A stretch of 64,000 nucleotides of DNA. It comes from Bagarius yarrelli. Lineage: Eukaryota > Chordata > Actinopteri > Siluriformes > Sisoridae. The notes beneath the pieces are model-generated. The model was not told the origin of the DNA and did not search any database. It worked only from the letters and a program-made list of their open reading frames with translations. The stretch spans positions 1,027,898-1,091,897 of the forward strand of contig VCAZ01000038.1 of assembly GCA_005784505.1 (NCBI GenBank), read 5' to 3'. Below, piece by piece: positions 33,611 to 44,617 of this stretch (positions are counted from its first letter, which is position 1; each line of letters starts with the position of its first letter). The position numbers were made by a program, and so were the translations under genes.

Positions 33611-34254
33611 TATAGTAATAAATCCTACCACACTAATAATTATGGGTTATGCTTTCTACTGCTGGAACACCAAATTTTGAGAACATCTTATACAAAAGTA
33701 TTTTGCAGCAGGAGTTTGCTTGTGCCCCCGTAAAGAAACATGACACTAAATTTTTTTTTTGTCCCACCCAAAGCCACGTCTCCTAAACGTATAAACGCAC
33801 TGCAATACATTAAAGAAAAAAACCGTTTATAATACAGTTAGTAACAGTAGTTAAATACAATAGCATTAAATAACACTTGAGCGAATACATAAAGGTACAC
33901 GAACTAAAAAAATCCAATCACACCATATTCCTACTTGTCCAAAAGAAATGTTGGTATTACACTTTTTTCAGACGGTTGAATTTTTTTTTATAATTATTTT
34001 TATGGTGTTTATTTGTTACCTACTTGTCTACCTGACCAGAACTTTTACTTAATAAAGACACTTTAAAGACAGTGCAGTACTTTTTTTCATTTCTTTTTGT
34101 TTTCGAACCCCTCTATTTATATTAATACCAGTTTGTAAGAAGGGAGTAAAACGACAGTATTGACAGTGTTATTAAATAAATGCTTGTTCTATACAGTTTT
34201 TGCGGAAATCCCAGGACGGATTAACGGCATTTTAATTTATTTCAATGGGGAAAA

Positions 34255-34325
34255 ATGATTTGATATACGAGTAATTTGAGTTACGAGCTCCGTCACAGAA
34301 CGAATTAAACTCGTAAATCACGGCA
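34255..34325. repeat. Dispersed repeat 'C' ('tacgagtaatttgagttacg')
   Basis: The same 65-bp block occurs at 45975-46040 and 46780-46850: 'gagctccgtcacrgaacga' and 'attaaactcgtaa'. Confidence 0.75.
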
Positions 34326-34487
34326 GTCATTTTACTGAGCTGATAAACAACACAAGGTAGGAAACTCGTTTTCTACACACGAATCAATTCAGCGTCTTTA
34401 GTGGATTCTTTGATGCTGCTTAAGCGTTTAATAGCTGCTATGGGAATAAATAATCTAAAGAATTTAGTTATATAAAGTAATAATGCA

Positions 34488-34655
34488 AGTGGTGGCACAT
34501 GGTTAAAGTGTTGGACTACCAACCAAAAGATTGTGGGTTTTGATTTCCAGTTCCACTAAGTCACCACTGCTGGGCCCCTGAGCAAGGCCCTTAACCCTCA
34601 CTTGCTCAAGTGTATAAATGAGATTCATGTAAGTAATTCATGCTGTAAATGTAAA
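34488..34655 (+). mobile_element. SINE family II copy
   Basis: 'gtggtggcacatggttaaag tgttggactac', 'gcccctgagcaaggcccttaa', end 'ctgtaaatgtaaa'. Confidence 0.8.
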
Positions 34656-34709
34656 AAGTAGAAAAATGATTAAAAAAAAAATGTTCAAAGATGATTGGAC
34701 TGAAAAACT

Positions 34710-34715
34710 TTTATT
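34710..34715 (-). terminator. Candidate uprt poly(A) signal
   Basis: Minus-strand AATAAA about 520 bp past the uprt stop, the first I see downstream. If it is used, the hAT MITE at 34996-35192 is inside the 3' UTR. Confidence 0.35.
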
Positions 34716-34995
34716 TAAAACAGGCCTCGGTGGTCCATGGTACTAGTCAATAGTTGATAGGTAGACACCTGAGAGAGCGTTCGAGAGTAACAGGATCTTT
34801 ATAAACTGGCACCCTAGTACAGTTCCAGACATTTGTGTGATGGATGCCTTGACTTAATCATTGGCTTCCTCACAATTTTCATAATCTGCTAAATATTTTC
34901 CAATAAAGCTTAAAAATAAACTAAACTTTGAAAGTAATGGGTCATGATTTTAAATGCTGGAACTAAATAAAAAGTCGCAGCCCATTAGCTTTGCC

Positions 34996-35192
34996 CAGGG
35001 GTGGGCAATCTCGGTCCTGGAGGGCCGGTCTCCTGCAGAGTTTAGCTCCAACTTTGCCACAACACACCTACCGGTAAGTTTCAACTAAACCTAGCAAGAT
35101 CGTGATTAGTTGGTTCAGGTGTGTTTGATTAGGATTGGAGCTGAACTCTGAAGGACACCCTGACCCTCCAGGACCGAGATTGCCCACCCCTA
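34996..35192. mobile_element. hAT-type MITE, 197 bp, with target duplication
   Basis: Terminal inverted repeats of about 28 bp (caggggtgggcaatctcggt ... and its complement ending gattgcccacccct), with a palindromic interior. Flanked by an 8-bp near-duplication GCTTTGCC / CCTTTGCC (34988-34995, 35193-35200). The CAGGGGTG ends and 8-bp duplication are typical of hAT elements. It sits 41 bp beyond the uprt stop codon. Confidence 0.85.
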
Positions 35193-35233
35193 CCTTTGCC
35201 TCCGAGATCCTTAACGTGCTGTGGTTGTAAAAA

Positions 35234-35340
35234 TCAATCTGTACCAAAGTATTTCTGTCCGAAGTGAGTTGGAGCTACAGAATGGACTTCAGTGGTGAGG
35301 ATGGTGAGTTCCGGAAACTCTTCCACTATAGATCTAACCC
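35234..35340 (-). CDS. uprt: uprt exon 7 (last coding)
   Basis: Encodes VRSIVEEFPELTILTTEVHS then VAPTHFGQKYFGTD and the TGA stop. The C-terminus is identical in type to human UPRT. Intron 6, upstream in the transcript, is 87 bp. Confidence 0.97.
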
Positions 35341-38300
35341 CTAAAAGGAAAGAAAAAAAAACCCTGAGGTATAAACAAGACACTTTTATGGTGTTTAACT
35401 GTGAATTTACTTGATTTGATGTTTTACCATGAGGGGTGGAGAAAAGACTCAGGAGAATAATGTGCGTAGGTTGGACGCCGTGATCTATTAGCACTCGGAC
35501 TGCTTCGATGACGGCGTTCCCGCTACCTACAGGGCAAGATGATCGGTGCAGATCGATTAGGCTGTGTTTCTGTACATCTTCATGGAGGTATCTTTCATCT
35601 GGTTTGAGTTTCGACATAAGACTAGAGACGCTTGATACAAAAGTTCCAACAAAAAGTTTACCAACACTGAGATTATTTAATAGAACCAAAATTCTGACAA
35701 TTAACCCAGCTTCGTTATGAATACCTAGATTTCTCCCAAAATATTAGCTGTCTGCCAAGATTTCATACTATCTTAAGACTTTATTCCTAAAGGATTTTGA
35801 CTTTATTTCTAAACAATTTCAACTTTATTCCTTAAGGATTTTGACTTTATTCCTAAAGGATTTCGACTTCATTCTCTAAGTATTCCTGCTATTTTCCTAA
35901 AGTTTTTCGGCTAGATTTTTTTCTTCTTCAGCCTATCAGAAGCTGGTGTACATTTGTCTCAGCAATAATAAAAAAAAAAATGTATTAGTGTGCTTGACAG
36001 TTCGTTTGAAGTGTGTGTGGAGATTAAAGTGTGACAAACAGGAAACCTTTTGGTGTCAGTCCAAAAGACCACTTTGCTACTTCTTTAGATGAATGGGCTT
36101 TTTCCACCCACCCATATCTACCCATGAAAGCTTTACTGCTCACAAAGACCTGTAGGTCACATGATGTAGCTCTTTCCATTTTCTTTAAATACTGTGCATT
36201 AAATGATCTAACCTTGGACTCCAATTACAATTGAAGGCAGTTCTTTTTTTTTCACTGTAGAAGGTAAATTTCTAATAGATTGGAGATGGCTCTAAAACTC
36301 TTCTCAAATTGATGACCACGACAATTGTGTCATTGAGATCATGGCTAATGTTCTCTCTTTTTGACAAAATACACACAAATCTGACGCACACCGATGTGTC
36401 GAAAGGTCGGCTTTTACAGATTCACTTCCTGAAGATAATTCACTAAGTAACAGAGATATGTGGGACAGTACCCTGTTAAGACACCAGGGGGCAACATGTT
36501 TATTTTTTTATTTATATCTTGTCTATATATATTTTATGTATATTTTATGTGCTTTATATTTCTATTTATATATATATATATATGTACATGACTCATGTAG
36601 TGTGTCCGGATTCATAGTATAGTACCCAGATGTCCTACTCAAGTTCACACTTGTCTTTCCCATGAGCGACGACTCATGGTGACACAGCAATTTTTTTAAT
36701 AGCTTTAGGTAGCTTTGAATACTTTCGAAAAATAAACATGGTTCCTTGTGGCTAAATTGCACGCTATCCGTATTATTAGTATTAACATGATGGATGTAGT
36801 ACGTCTGAATTCCTACCCTAAATTATACTATACAGACATTAATTTCTAAGAGTTGCAAATTCCGTATTAACTCAAAATGTTGTTCAAGGTTCGAGGAGTT
36901 TTATTGTCATTTCAGCCATATATAGGCGAATGCAGTACACAGTGAGATGAAATAACGTTTCTCCAGGACCCCCTGGTGCTACACAAAAACATAGAATTTA
37001 CAAAACAACAAAGAGCCACTAAACAGGATAGACATAAAGTGCATGTGTGCAACCTAGTGCAGACAGTGCAATAAACAATACAAACATTACCAAGATACTC
37101 ATATGTACCAGTATGTACCAGTATGTACCAGTATCCGCTGTGTTTCGGTCTGTCCTTTTCTTGCTGAAATGCTGCGCTATGTTACTGGCTTAGAAGTTCA
37201 CGTTCTCTGGTTTCCATGCTGCCTTGCTAGTCATAGTGTTGCAACTCTCATGTATGTGTATCTAATTAAACCTTTATTCCTGACACTAATCTTGTGTATT
37301 TCCTTTCTAACATCTGTCTACTTAGCATTGTCAAGCAGGAAGGGTGCACTTATTTTTGAATCCCGGAATAGCTCAGGGATTAAGCCTTTATAAACAGTTA
37401 TAAACTGTTCATCGGTTGCTTCTCAGCTGTACGACTTCGTAGTTTGACGCGGCGTCTGTAACCTGCTAAACATACAGATGTGAATCAGAATGAAACCGAG
37501 TGCTGTCTAAACATTTTTTTTTCCAACCCTAAACCAGATTAATCTGATGCCACCAACAGCACGACAATAAGTACCTGGTAAATACATGTTCATACCAGTC
37601 TGCCAAATAAATGACGAGCACTGATAAAGCCATTATTCACTGTGGCATTTGACTTTGAACAACACACAATGGTTAAGTGTATTAGCGTCTGTGATAAACC
37701 ACCCATTACGCTGCTATTTCAAGAGCCCATCCTTGTGCTATTCAGCACGTTGTGCCTAACTGGCAGGGCCTGTATAATTTCTATGCCAGACCCATAATTA
37801 TCCTGGGTGGCTGAACAAGCTGAAAATGTGGAACAAGACGCAAAGGTCAGCTCTAACAAAGTGGCTAGGCTATAGTGCTCGGGAATTTTAAGTGCGTTGT
37901 GGAAGGTGATGTGGAAATTGCAGGTGTGCGCACATGTAGGAAAAAGCCAAAAAACTTTAAGAATATGGTCAGAATACTTCGAGAATAAAGTCCAAATCCT
38001 TTAGTAATAAAGTCCAAATCCTTTAGGAATAAAGTCGGAATACTTCGAGAATAAAGTTGAAAACACCTCAAAAATAAACTCGAAATATTTTAAGAATAAA
38101 GTCGAAATACTTCGGAAATAAAGTCAAAATACTTCGAGAATATAGTAGTCAAAAATACTTAAAAAAAAAAAAAAAAAAACCCTTAAAATATTTTGAGAAT
38201 AAAGTCGAGAGAGAAAATACTGAGAGAAAAAAGTACAAATATTTTACAAATAAAGTCGAAATATTTTGAGAATGAAGTCGAAAAATTTTTTAGAATAAAA

Positions 38301-41300
38301 TCAAAATATTTTGAGGATAAAAACACAAAACACTTTGAGAATAAAGTTGAAATATTTTGGGAATAATGTCAAAAAATACTTGGAGAATAAAGACGAAATA
38401 TTTTAATAACAAAGTCGACAAAGGGTAATGTTAAAATATGACGAGAATAAAGTCGAAACATTTCAAAAATAATATCAAAAATACTTTGGGAATATAGTCA
38501 AAAATACTTTAATAATAAACTCAAAATATGTTAAGAGTAAAGTCACAATATTTTGAGAATAATGTCAAAAAATACTTACAAAAAAAAAATCGAAATATTT
38601 TGAGAATAAAGTCGAAATATTTTAGGGATGATGTCAAAATACGTCAAGAATAAACTTGAAATATTTTAAGAATAAATATTTTGAGAATGATCTAATCTAA
38701 TCACCTGACATGTGCCTGTCCCACGTTTGTCCCATGTCTTCTAGTGTTTTTTTTATTCTAATGTTAATTACCTGAAACCGCATTGACAATTGTGTACTGA
38801 ACATGACCTCATTTTAAAACCCAAAGGGGTACAAACTTTTGCACAAAACTGTATATCACAGTATTTATATAAGTGTTTTTTGGTTTGCAGTTATAATAGG
38901 TTTATTCCGAACTCACTCAAAATAGGGTACATAAGCAGGATCTTGCGTCTGTAAATATCCGGCGGGAACTTTGCGTAGTAAACTTTAGCTTTCAGCGTCT
39001 CCTCGTCGCTCTGTATAAGAATCTTGCCGATGCGGATAGATCTGCAACAGTCCCTCAGACCTTGCTCCATCGCTTCTCCTGTTTCGGGGTGACAGATTCA
39101 TACACCTTCATTCCCATGCCAGGCTTGTGTAAATGAATGCGAAAACGCGAGACGGGACTGACCGCTTCTCATGATACTGACGCCACAGTTGCCTCGCTTA
39201 AATCTGACGCCTTCATACTTGTGTCCTGAAAGTAAGAATAGAAATAAATAGTTTTTTTTACACAACAATCAATTCTAGAATTTTAAATATACGAACTGAA
39301 CCAAAAACATGGTGGAAGTGGTGCCGCAGTGTTGGACTGCTAATTGGAAGATTGGGGTTCGATTATCAACACTGCTACCAAAAACCAGCTCGGCCTCCAA
39401 TGGACCCCCAATTGGTCAGTTCTATTAAAGAGATAAATGTTAGTCCCTGAATAAGGGCGTCTTCCATATGTCGTAAATGTAAATTAGAGAACATGAAGAA
39501 ACTAATTTACATTTACAGCATTTGGCAGACGCCCCTTATCCAGAGTGGCTTACAGAGCAATCGGGAGTTAAGGGCCTTTCTTAGGGGCTTTGCGGTGGTG
39601 GCTTGGTGGTGCTGGGAATCGAACCCCAGTCTTTCTGGTATCAGTCCAACACCTTAACCACTAAGCTACCAAGACACAGCAAATTCAGGAGAGACAGACG
39701 AGGAACACATAAGCACACAACAGAAACATACGAGCGAATAAATTAAACAAACAAGAAGCACAAATATGGAATATGTTAGAAATCGACTGATTAAGGATCT
39801 CAACGATATTAATAGTGGCTTGGACATTAAAAGCTGGTCATTAATTGATATAATTAAATAAACCTAATCTAAAGAATTAAACGTTACACTGTTGTGGTAA
39901 AATAATCATCAAAATAATGAAGTTAAAATTAAAAGTAGATTCATTCCCAGTAATGATCCAAAAGTGCTAACTAACCCTAAGATCTTTATATAAGTTTACC
40001 GGACAAGTAACAAATCTAAGACTGCAAGTAAAACAGTGCTAAACTTTATTAGTAAAAAAAAAAAAAAACCCAAAAAAAACTGGAACGGAAACATAAAACT
40101 TTGCTAAATGAAATAAATTTACAGTATAAATATATTCATTATTTTTAATAAGTAAATAAAAGACGCACAATAAAAAACTGTTTAAAATGGTAGCGCAGTG
40201 GTTAAGGTGTTGGCCTGCTAATTGGAAGATCAGGGTTCGAGTTCCCAGCACCACCAAGTTCCCACTGCGGAGCCCCCGAGCAAGGCCCTTAACCCCTAAT
40301 TGCTCAGTTGTATATAAAAGAGATAAATGTAAGTTGTGGATAAGGACGTCTGCCAAAATGCCGTAAATGTAAAAATATGACCTTTATTACAAATAGAAAT
40401 ATAACTAACTGAATCATGAAACTTTGCTAAATGAAATTAATATCTACGGTATAAATACGAATATATTAATTATTATTATTAGAGTAAATCAAAGACGTGC
40501 AATCAAACTTACACAACAACTAACTGTTCAGAATTCAGCAGTGCAATGATACCGTACCTCGATCATTTAACGTATATTTAACGCTAGCTTATAGTGCGTA
40601 AACTAAGGTAAATGGTTTAATTAAAGCTTTATTTAAAATGCAATAACAATAATAGTACATTCATTATTATTATTAAAAATTTACATCATAATTATTACTG
40701 TGAATATTTTAAATATTTACACCAGAGAATTGAAAATAATACGTAAATCTGGTCTCCTCAAGTGCTTGCGGGTTTACTCTGGGGTTCTCCGGTTTCCTTC
40801 CACAGTCCAAGACATGTATGTTTGGTTGATTGGTGATTCTAAATTGTCCATAGGATGGTTAGTGTAGTGTAAGTGTGTGTGTGGCCCTGTGACGGTGGTA
40901 AGACTAATAGATTAGCAAAACCACTATTTTGATAATCAAAGTAAAATCGGTCGACCTCGACATAAAGTGTGTCTACTCACCTGTGGGTGTAGTTACTACA
41001 CACTCAGTGTACGGCAGCTGATTGAGTCCTTCTTCAACTACAAGTCGAATCTATCACATATCAGGAGAATGTCTTAATAAAACATTAATAAAACATTTAA
41101 GTAACAAATGCTTTGACACAAACTTGTACAACTTCTGAGGAACGCCAATACCACTACACAATAATGTAATAAATGAATCAGACGATGGTGTAGCAGCGGT
41201 GCAGTGTATGATATCATGCTGAAACGGGCAAGACGCTTCAGATAAAGTTCATATTAAACACCAGAATGAAGAAACACTGGAGTCTCAAGTTCCTGGTCTC

Positions 41301-43864
41301 AACTAATGGGGGTGAATCCTGAGGTTGGCTAATTTGGCGGATTTGATGCTTTTCTGTTTATCACAGCAGTCAATTTGAGTAACTGAATCCTTCTAGTTGG
41401 CTTAAATAAATCAGGCCTTGAATTCTTATCAACAAGAATGTTTTCTTGAGAGATAATCCTAAATCAGCACATTATAAAATACTCCTATTTTCCTACTTTT
41501 TTTTTGTTTGACGCAACCTAAAGCTTCTTGCTTTGTCTATGATGCTGCTGCCAAAATGATTGGCTGTGTAAAGAGCGCATGGATAATTAGATGTAGATTT
41601 GAGCACTTGCTGCTGATGATGTAATAAATGTTAGAAATCACATAATTAATTAATTAATTAATTATGTACTATGTATGTGTACTACATCCGCCATGTTCAA
41701 TCAGACGTTTAAGGGGAAGTGGTGGCTTAGTGTTTAAGGACTGTTGGACTGCTAATTGGAGGATTAGGGTTTGATTCCTTGCACCACCAAGTTATCACCG
41801 TTGGGCCCCTGAGCGAGGCCCTTAACCCTGAATTGCTTAGTTGTATAATATAAGTCACATGACTGCACATCATCACCGCAGTGCGAATGTAATGTTGGAT
41901 AATGTTTCTTTGGATGACGATAAACAAGTGCAACTGAAGCACAAGTATCAATGTTTTTTTTCCCTAAAGTATTTAAAGCTACTCACAGGAAATAACTGCT
42001 GCGTCTCTGATTTTTGAATAGGAGTCGTTTCTCCTGCGGCCTCATGGGATAGTGAAGTGTCTATCGTATACTTCAAAATCATTATTTAGACATACTACTT
42101 GCCTGTCATACTCATTTTTGCACACTGTGTAATAGGGGTGTGCCATCTTTAGGTATTTTACGATCCGATCCGATTCCGAGAGTCACGGTCCGATTCCAAA
42201 ATCGATTCTTGATCAACAGTTTCTTTTAATTTTTCTGCCGTGTTCATGTTACATTTTAGCCGGAATTTTAATCAGTTCGTTGTTTTTCCTACCTCTTTTC
42301 TACATTATTTGGCTAGATTCCACTTTTAAAACAACTGTATCTTAATTCTAAAATACTTTGGAAAAATATTACTGTATAACACTGCTTTCTGAAAGTGTGT
42401 ATAGCAGGAGCAACACTATTTGTGTGTAGACTCTTTAGTAAATATTCCTGCACTCAATTTATTACATTTTAATTACATTCCTAAATAAGTTGCTCTGAAA
42501 ATAGTTTCTGTCTATTAAAAAAAACAAACAAAAACCCAACAACCTTGTTTATAATTAAAGCACTCGTTTTAATGCATCACTGTTTCTATAGTAACGGATA
42601 ATTTACAGGAAATATATTTCTTATTAAGGTGGAATGATGGAATAGCTAAAATATTGTTGTACCATAATTTTAGCTTGAGCTTGATTAAGAAGACATTCTA
42701 TTAAGTCAATATAAACACAAATGTTAAATGAAAGATTATTTTTAACGTTCCGAATGACTAATGACCGGACTAATAAGCACAAATTTAGGCAGTTTTACAA
42801 TTTTCTAAAAGTTGGGGTGAAGTTTAGGCTGAATAAAAACGAAATATTCAAGTAATACTTTGAAGAGATAAATTCAATAAACATTAAAATAAAATCTGTG
42901 GAAGTAGTTGATGTGTAGACAGACAGACAAACAGACAGACAGATAGATAGACAAACAGATTAGATAGATAGATAAACAGATTAGATAGATTTGATAGATA
43001 GACAGATAAACAGATAAGATAGATAGGTAAACAGATTAGATAGATAGATTAGATGGATAGATAGACAGATAGATAGATAAACAGATAAGATAGATAGGTA
43101 AACAGATTAGATAGATTAGATGGATAGATAGACAGATAGATAGATAGATAGACAGGGCTCTGTCTAACAGTGGCAGCTTGTTGGTGCTGGGAATTGAACC
43201 CCAATCTTCCTGGTAGCAGTCCAACACCTTAACCACTGAACCACCACTTCCCTGTCTTCAAACTTCTCAACCCAGAGCCCACCTCAGACTGCTTTTATCA
43301 AATCACAAATTGTACAAAATAAAAACATATTTGTGTATTACCAAATTCTGATTGGGTGGGCAAGGCAGACTTTTGGGTGGGCTCAGCCCAGCCCTTGCCC
43401 ATGCCTAGAGCCGGCCTTGATTGGCACTTATTTTATATAATGACTCATTATTTCGTTTTCTTAGGCGAACTTTACCAGGGATCAGTTAGTGTATTGGTAA
43501 GATTTTGGAGCTGATGGATTCTTACCAGTCTGTCAGCACTGAACACAAAGTCTCCTCGACTCGTGCTTCTACATAGAACACAGTGAGATGTTAGAGGAAT
43601 GTTTTAGGAAAGTGTTAACTGTAGGGCATGCATGATTTAAGCTCACTTGTCCCTGATTATGGTCTGTAGTTCACGGATTTGGTCAGTGAGTGGTAAGAGC
43701 TTCAGCTGAATCGGGGGATCGCCGTTTATTGCGGCTGCGCTCTCTGTCTCCAGCGACTCGCTGTCAGAACCATCGCCATTGGCAAAACGCACTTGCTTCA
43801 TTGCGTTACCACCACATGCAACCTGTTGATTATGACCAGGCATTGATTTGCTATTACACTTCAT
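35234..43864 (-). CDS. uprt: Uracil phosphoribosyltransferase homolog UPRT, complete gene (7 coding exons, 253 aa)
   Basis: Type I phosphoribosyltransferase fold, related to bacterial Upp (uracil + PRPP to UMP), soluble. Coding exons in transcript order: 43647-43864, 43526-43568, 40981-41050, 39163-39225, 38917-39078, 35428-35526, 35234-35340; total 762 nt with consistent phases and GT/AG sites. The N-terminus contains SMPGHNQQV, as in human UPRT. The core runs from QLKLLPLTDQIRELQTIIRD (about 53-72) to the C-terminus HFGQKYFGTD. The PRPP-loop region reads YPILSSGNAVIEA (182-194), where active bacterial enzymes have DPML(A)TGG. Vertebrate UPRTs have been reported to lack detectable activity, so a catalytic role is doubtful. 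Human UPRT is about 309 aa; the missing length is in the variable N-terminal region. It is head-to-head with abcb7 and convergent with zdhhc15. Confidence 0.96.
35428..35526 (-). CDS. uprt: uprt exon 6
   Basis: Encodes SGNAVIEAVRVLIDHGVQPT and the HIILLSLFSTPH strand. The acceptor is ccctgtag and the donor gtaaaa. The frame is set by split Ser186 (A|GT). Confidence 0.96.
35757..35895 (-). repeat. Short 'ggaataaagtcaaaatcctt' array in uprt intron 5
   Basis: About five units of 20-38 bp. On the uprt sense (minus) strand each unit contains AATAAA. Inverted relative to the longer array at 37960-38690. Confidence 0.8.
36892..37090 (+). repeat. Dispersed repeat 'ttattgtcatttcagccata' type
   Basis: 'gttttattgtcatttcagcc', 'gtacacagtgagatgaaata', 'ctccaggaccccctggtgct', 'gacagtgcaataaacaatac': I recognise this layout as a LINE 3' UTR-type repeat common in fish. 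Family uncertain. Confidence 0.5.
37960..38695 (+). repeat. Degenerate 'gaataaagtcgaaatatttt' minisatellite in uprt intron 5
   Basis: About 35 units of 19-22 bp over 735 bp, same word as 35757-35895 in opposite orientation. Ends about 220 bp from exon 5. Confidence 0.9.
38917..39078 (-). CDS. uprt: uprt exon 5
   Basis: Encodes residues 133-185: EAMEQGLRDCCRSIRIGKIL ... YYAKFPPDIYRRKILLMYPI, leading into the PRPP-loop region. The acceptor is gaaacag and the donor gtgagt. Confidence 0.96.
39163..39225 (-). CDS. uprt: uprt exon 4
   Basis: Encodes HKYEGVRFKRGNCGVSIMRS, part of the phosphoribosyltransferase core. The acceptor is tttcag and the donor gtcagt. Intron 4, which follows, is 84 bp. Confidence 0.96.
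39305..39487 (+). mobile_element. SINE family II copy
   Basis: 'gtggtgccgcagtgttggac tgctaattgg', 'ggggttcgattatcaacac', end 'gtcgtaaatgtaaatta'. Tail-to-tail with the next copy. Confidence 0.8.
39505..39680 (-). mobile_element. SINE family II copy, minus strand
   Basis: 'tttacatttacagcatttgg cagacgcc', 'gttaagggcctttcttagg', 'ctgggaatcgaaccccagtc', 'ccaacaccttaaccactaag'. Well preserved. Confidence 0.85.
40187..40375 (+). mobile_element. SINE family II copy
   Basis: Nearly full length: 'gtagcgcagtggttaaggtg', 'cagggttcgagttcccagca', 'gagcaaggcccttaacccct', 'gccaaaatgccgtaaatgta'. Confidence 0.88.
40750..40905 (+). mobile_element. SINE family I fragment
   Basis: Body only: 'cgggtttactctggggttct', 'cacagtccaagacatgtatg', 'gattggtgattctaaattg', 'ggccctgtgacgg'. 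It lies 76 bp upstream, in genome coordinates, of uprt exon 3. Confidence 0.8.
40981..41050 (-). CDS. uprt: uprt exon 3
   Basis: Encodes IRLVVEEGLNQLPYTECVVT then TPT, nearly identical to human IRLVVEEGLNQLPYKECMVT. The donor is gtgagt and the acceptor gatag. Confidence 0.96.
41713..41865 (+). mobile_element. SINE family II copy
   Basis: 'aagtggtggcttagtgttta', 'gattagggtttgattccttg', 'gcccctgagcgaggcccttaa'. The 3' tail is missing. Confidence 0.8.
42133..42235. repeat. Fragment of 'ggggtgtgccat...gatccgatccgattc' element
   Basis: Begins 'aataggggtgtgccatcttt' and contains 'cgatccgatccgattccgag'. Resembles one end of a hAT-like fish element; no second end found. Confidence 0.4.
42917..43155. 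repeat. (GATA)/(GACA)/(AACAGATT) array in uprt intron 2
   Basis: Tetramers with a recurring 'gataggtaaacagattagat' unit; adjoins the 3' side of a minus-strand SINE. Confidence 0.93.
43156..43256 (-). mobile_element. SINE family II, 5' half, minus strand
   Basis: 'gtgctgggaattgaacccca', 'cagtccaacaccttaaccac tgaaccaccacttccctg'. Confidence 0.8.
43526..43568 (-). CDS. uprt: uprt exon 2
   Basis: Encodes STSRGDFVFSADRL, matching TASRGDFMFSADRL of human UPRT. The acceptor is tatgtag and the donor gtaaga. Intron 1 is only 78 bp. Confidence 0.95.
43647..43864 (-). CDS. uprt: uprt exon 1 (coding part)
   Basis: Encodes residues 1-72: a variable Ser/Glu-rich N-terminus with MPGHNQQV, then the conserved LPLTDQIRELQTIIRD. 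The donor gtgagc splits the Lys73 codon AA|A. The start is the Met before KCNSKSMPGHNQQ. Confidence 0.92.
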
Positions 43865-44316
43865 TATGTATTATAATAAAGTGTCTATGGTACGTGTATA
43901 TATAATCATACAGTGAAATAAACTAACGCACAGACTTCTGGCACAACACGTGACAGCGCAAACTAGTCTACAACTTTTGGTCCAGATTTAACGTCACATC
44001 CTTTTGTGGTTGCTTCATGGGCGTTATGCTTGCTCATATTTGTGCATTTTAATTAAATCGTTCTTTTTTACTTGTAAGTGCATTGTGACGTTAGTGAACA
44101 ACTTATTATATTTATTTTTGCGTGTGAGAAAAATAGGTTACGTCACTGATACTCTGACTTAAAAGGGATTACTTTAATAACTATGTGTAACTGCGCATGT
44201 TATGCGCAGCGGGTGCGGAAGTTGACTCGCTTAAACGCACCGTCCATTCGTATCAAAATCGATTTAATTTTAACAGTTTGTACTAAACGAAAAAAAATGT
44301 TACGTAGTACAATTGT

Positions 44317-44349
<33 letters not shown>

Positions 44350-44617
44350 AATGTTCTAGCATCGCCGATCTAGTGGTTAAAACAGCGCATAAAGTTTCCT
44401 GATTATAGACCAATCCTGTTTAAAACCCAATCTGGATTTATACCGCGTTTTCTTTTCAACTTTTTAAACTGTAAAAGAACTAAAACGTAACATTAATTAT
44501 CATTAAATGTAAATACAAAATAAAAGGAAACATTTATTAAACAGACGCAACCGGTTTGATTCGGCTGCGAACTTTCAAGCAACTTCCGCGTGACCACGTG
44601 ACCACAGTATCTCCATC
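43865..44617. promoter_or_regulatory. Divergent uprt/abcb7 promoter region
   Basis: Seen: 753 bp between the two start codons. There is a palindromic E-box CACGTG at 44595-44600, 17 bp before the abcb7 ATG. ETS-type cores are at 44215-44222 (GCGGAAGT) and, inverted, at 44582-44589 (ACTTCCGC). A (T)29 run occupies about 44317-44345. CpG density rises near 44180-44230 and 44560-44760. No TATA box is obvious. Inference: shared housekeeping-type promoter; transcription start sites cannot be placed from sequence. Confidence 0.6.
44595..44600. promoter_or_regulatory. E-box CACGTG before abcb7 start
   Basis: Perfect palindromic CACGTG in the context tgaccacgtgaccac, the kind bound by USF/MITF-TFE basic helix-loop-helix factors. 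It falls in the 5' UTR or core promoter of abcb7. Occupancy is inferred only. Confidence 0.5.

Noticed and set aside
35508..35720. 70-codon plus-strand frame
   Set aside because: Antisense shadow of uprt exon 6 and its flank.
43690..43905. 71-codon plus-strand frame
   Set aside because: Antisense shadow of uprt exon 1.
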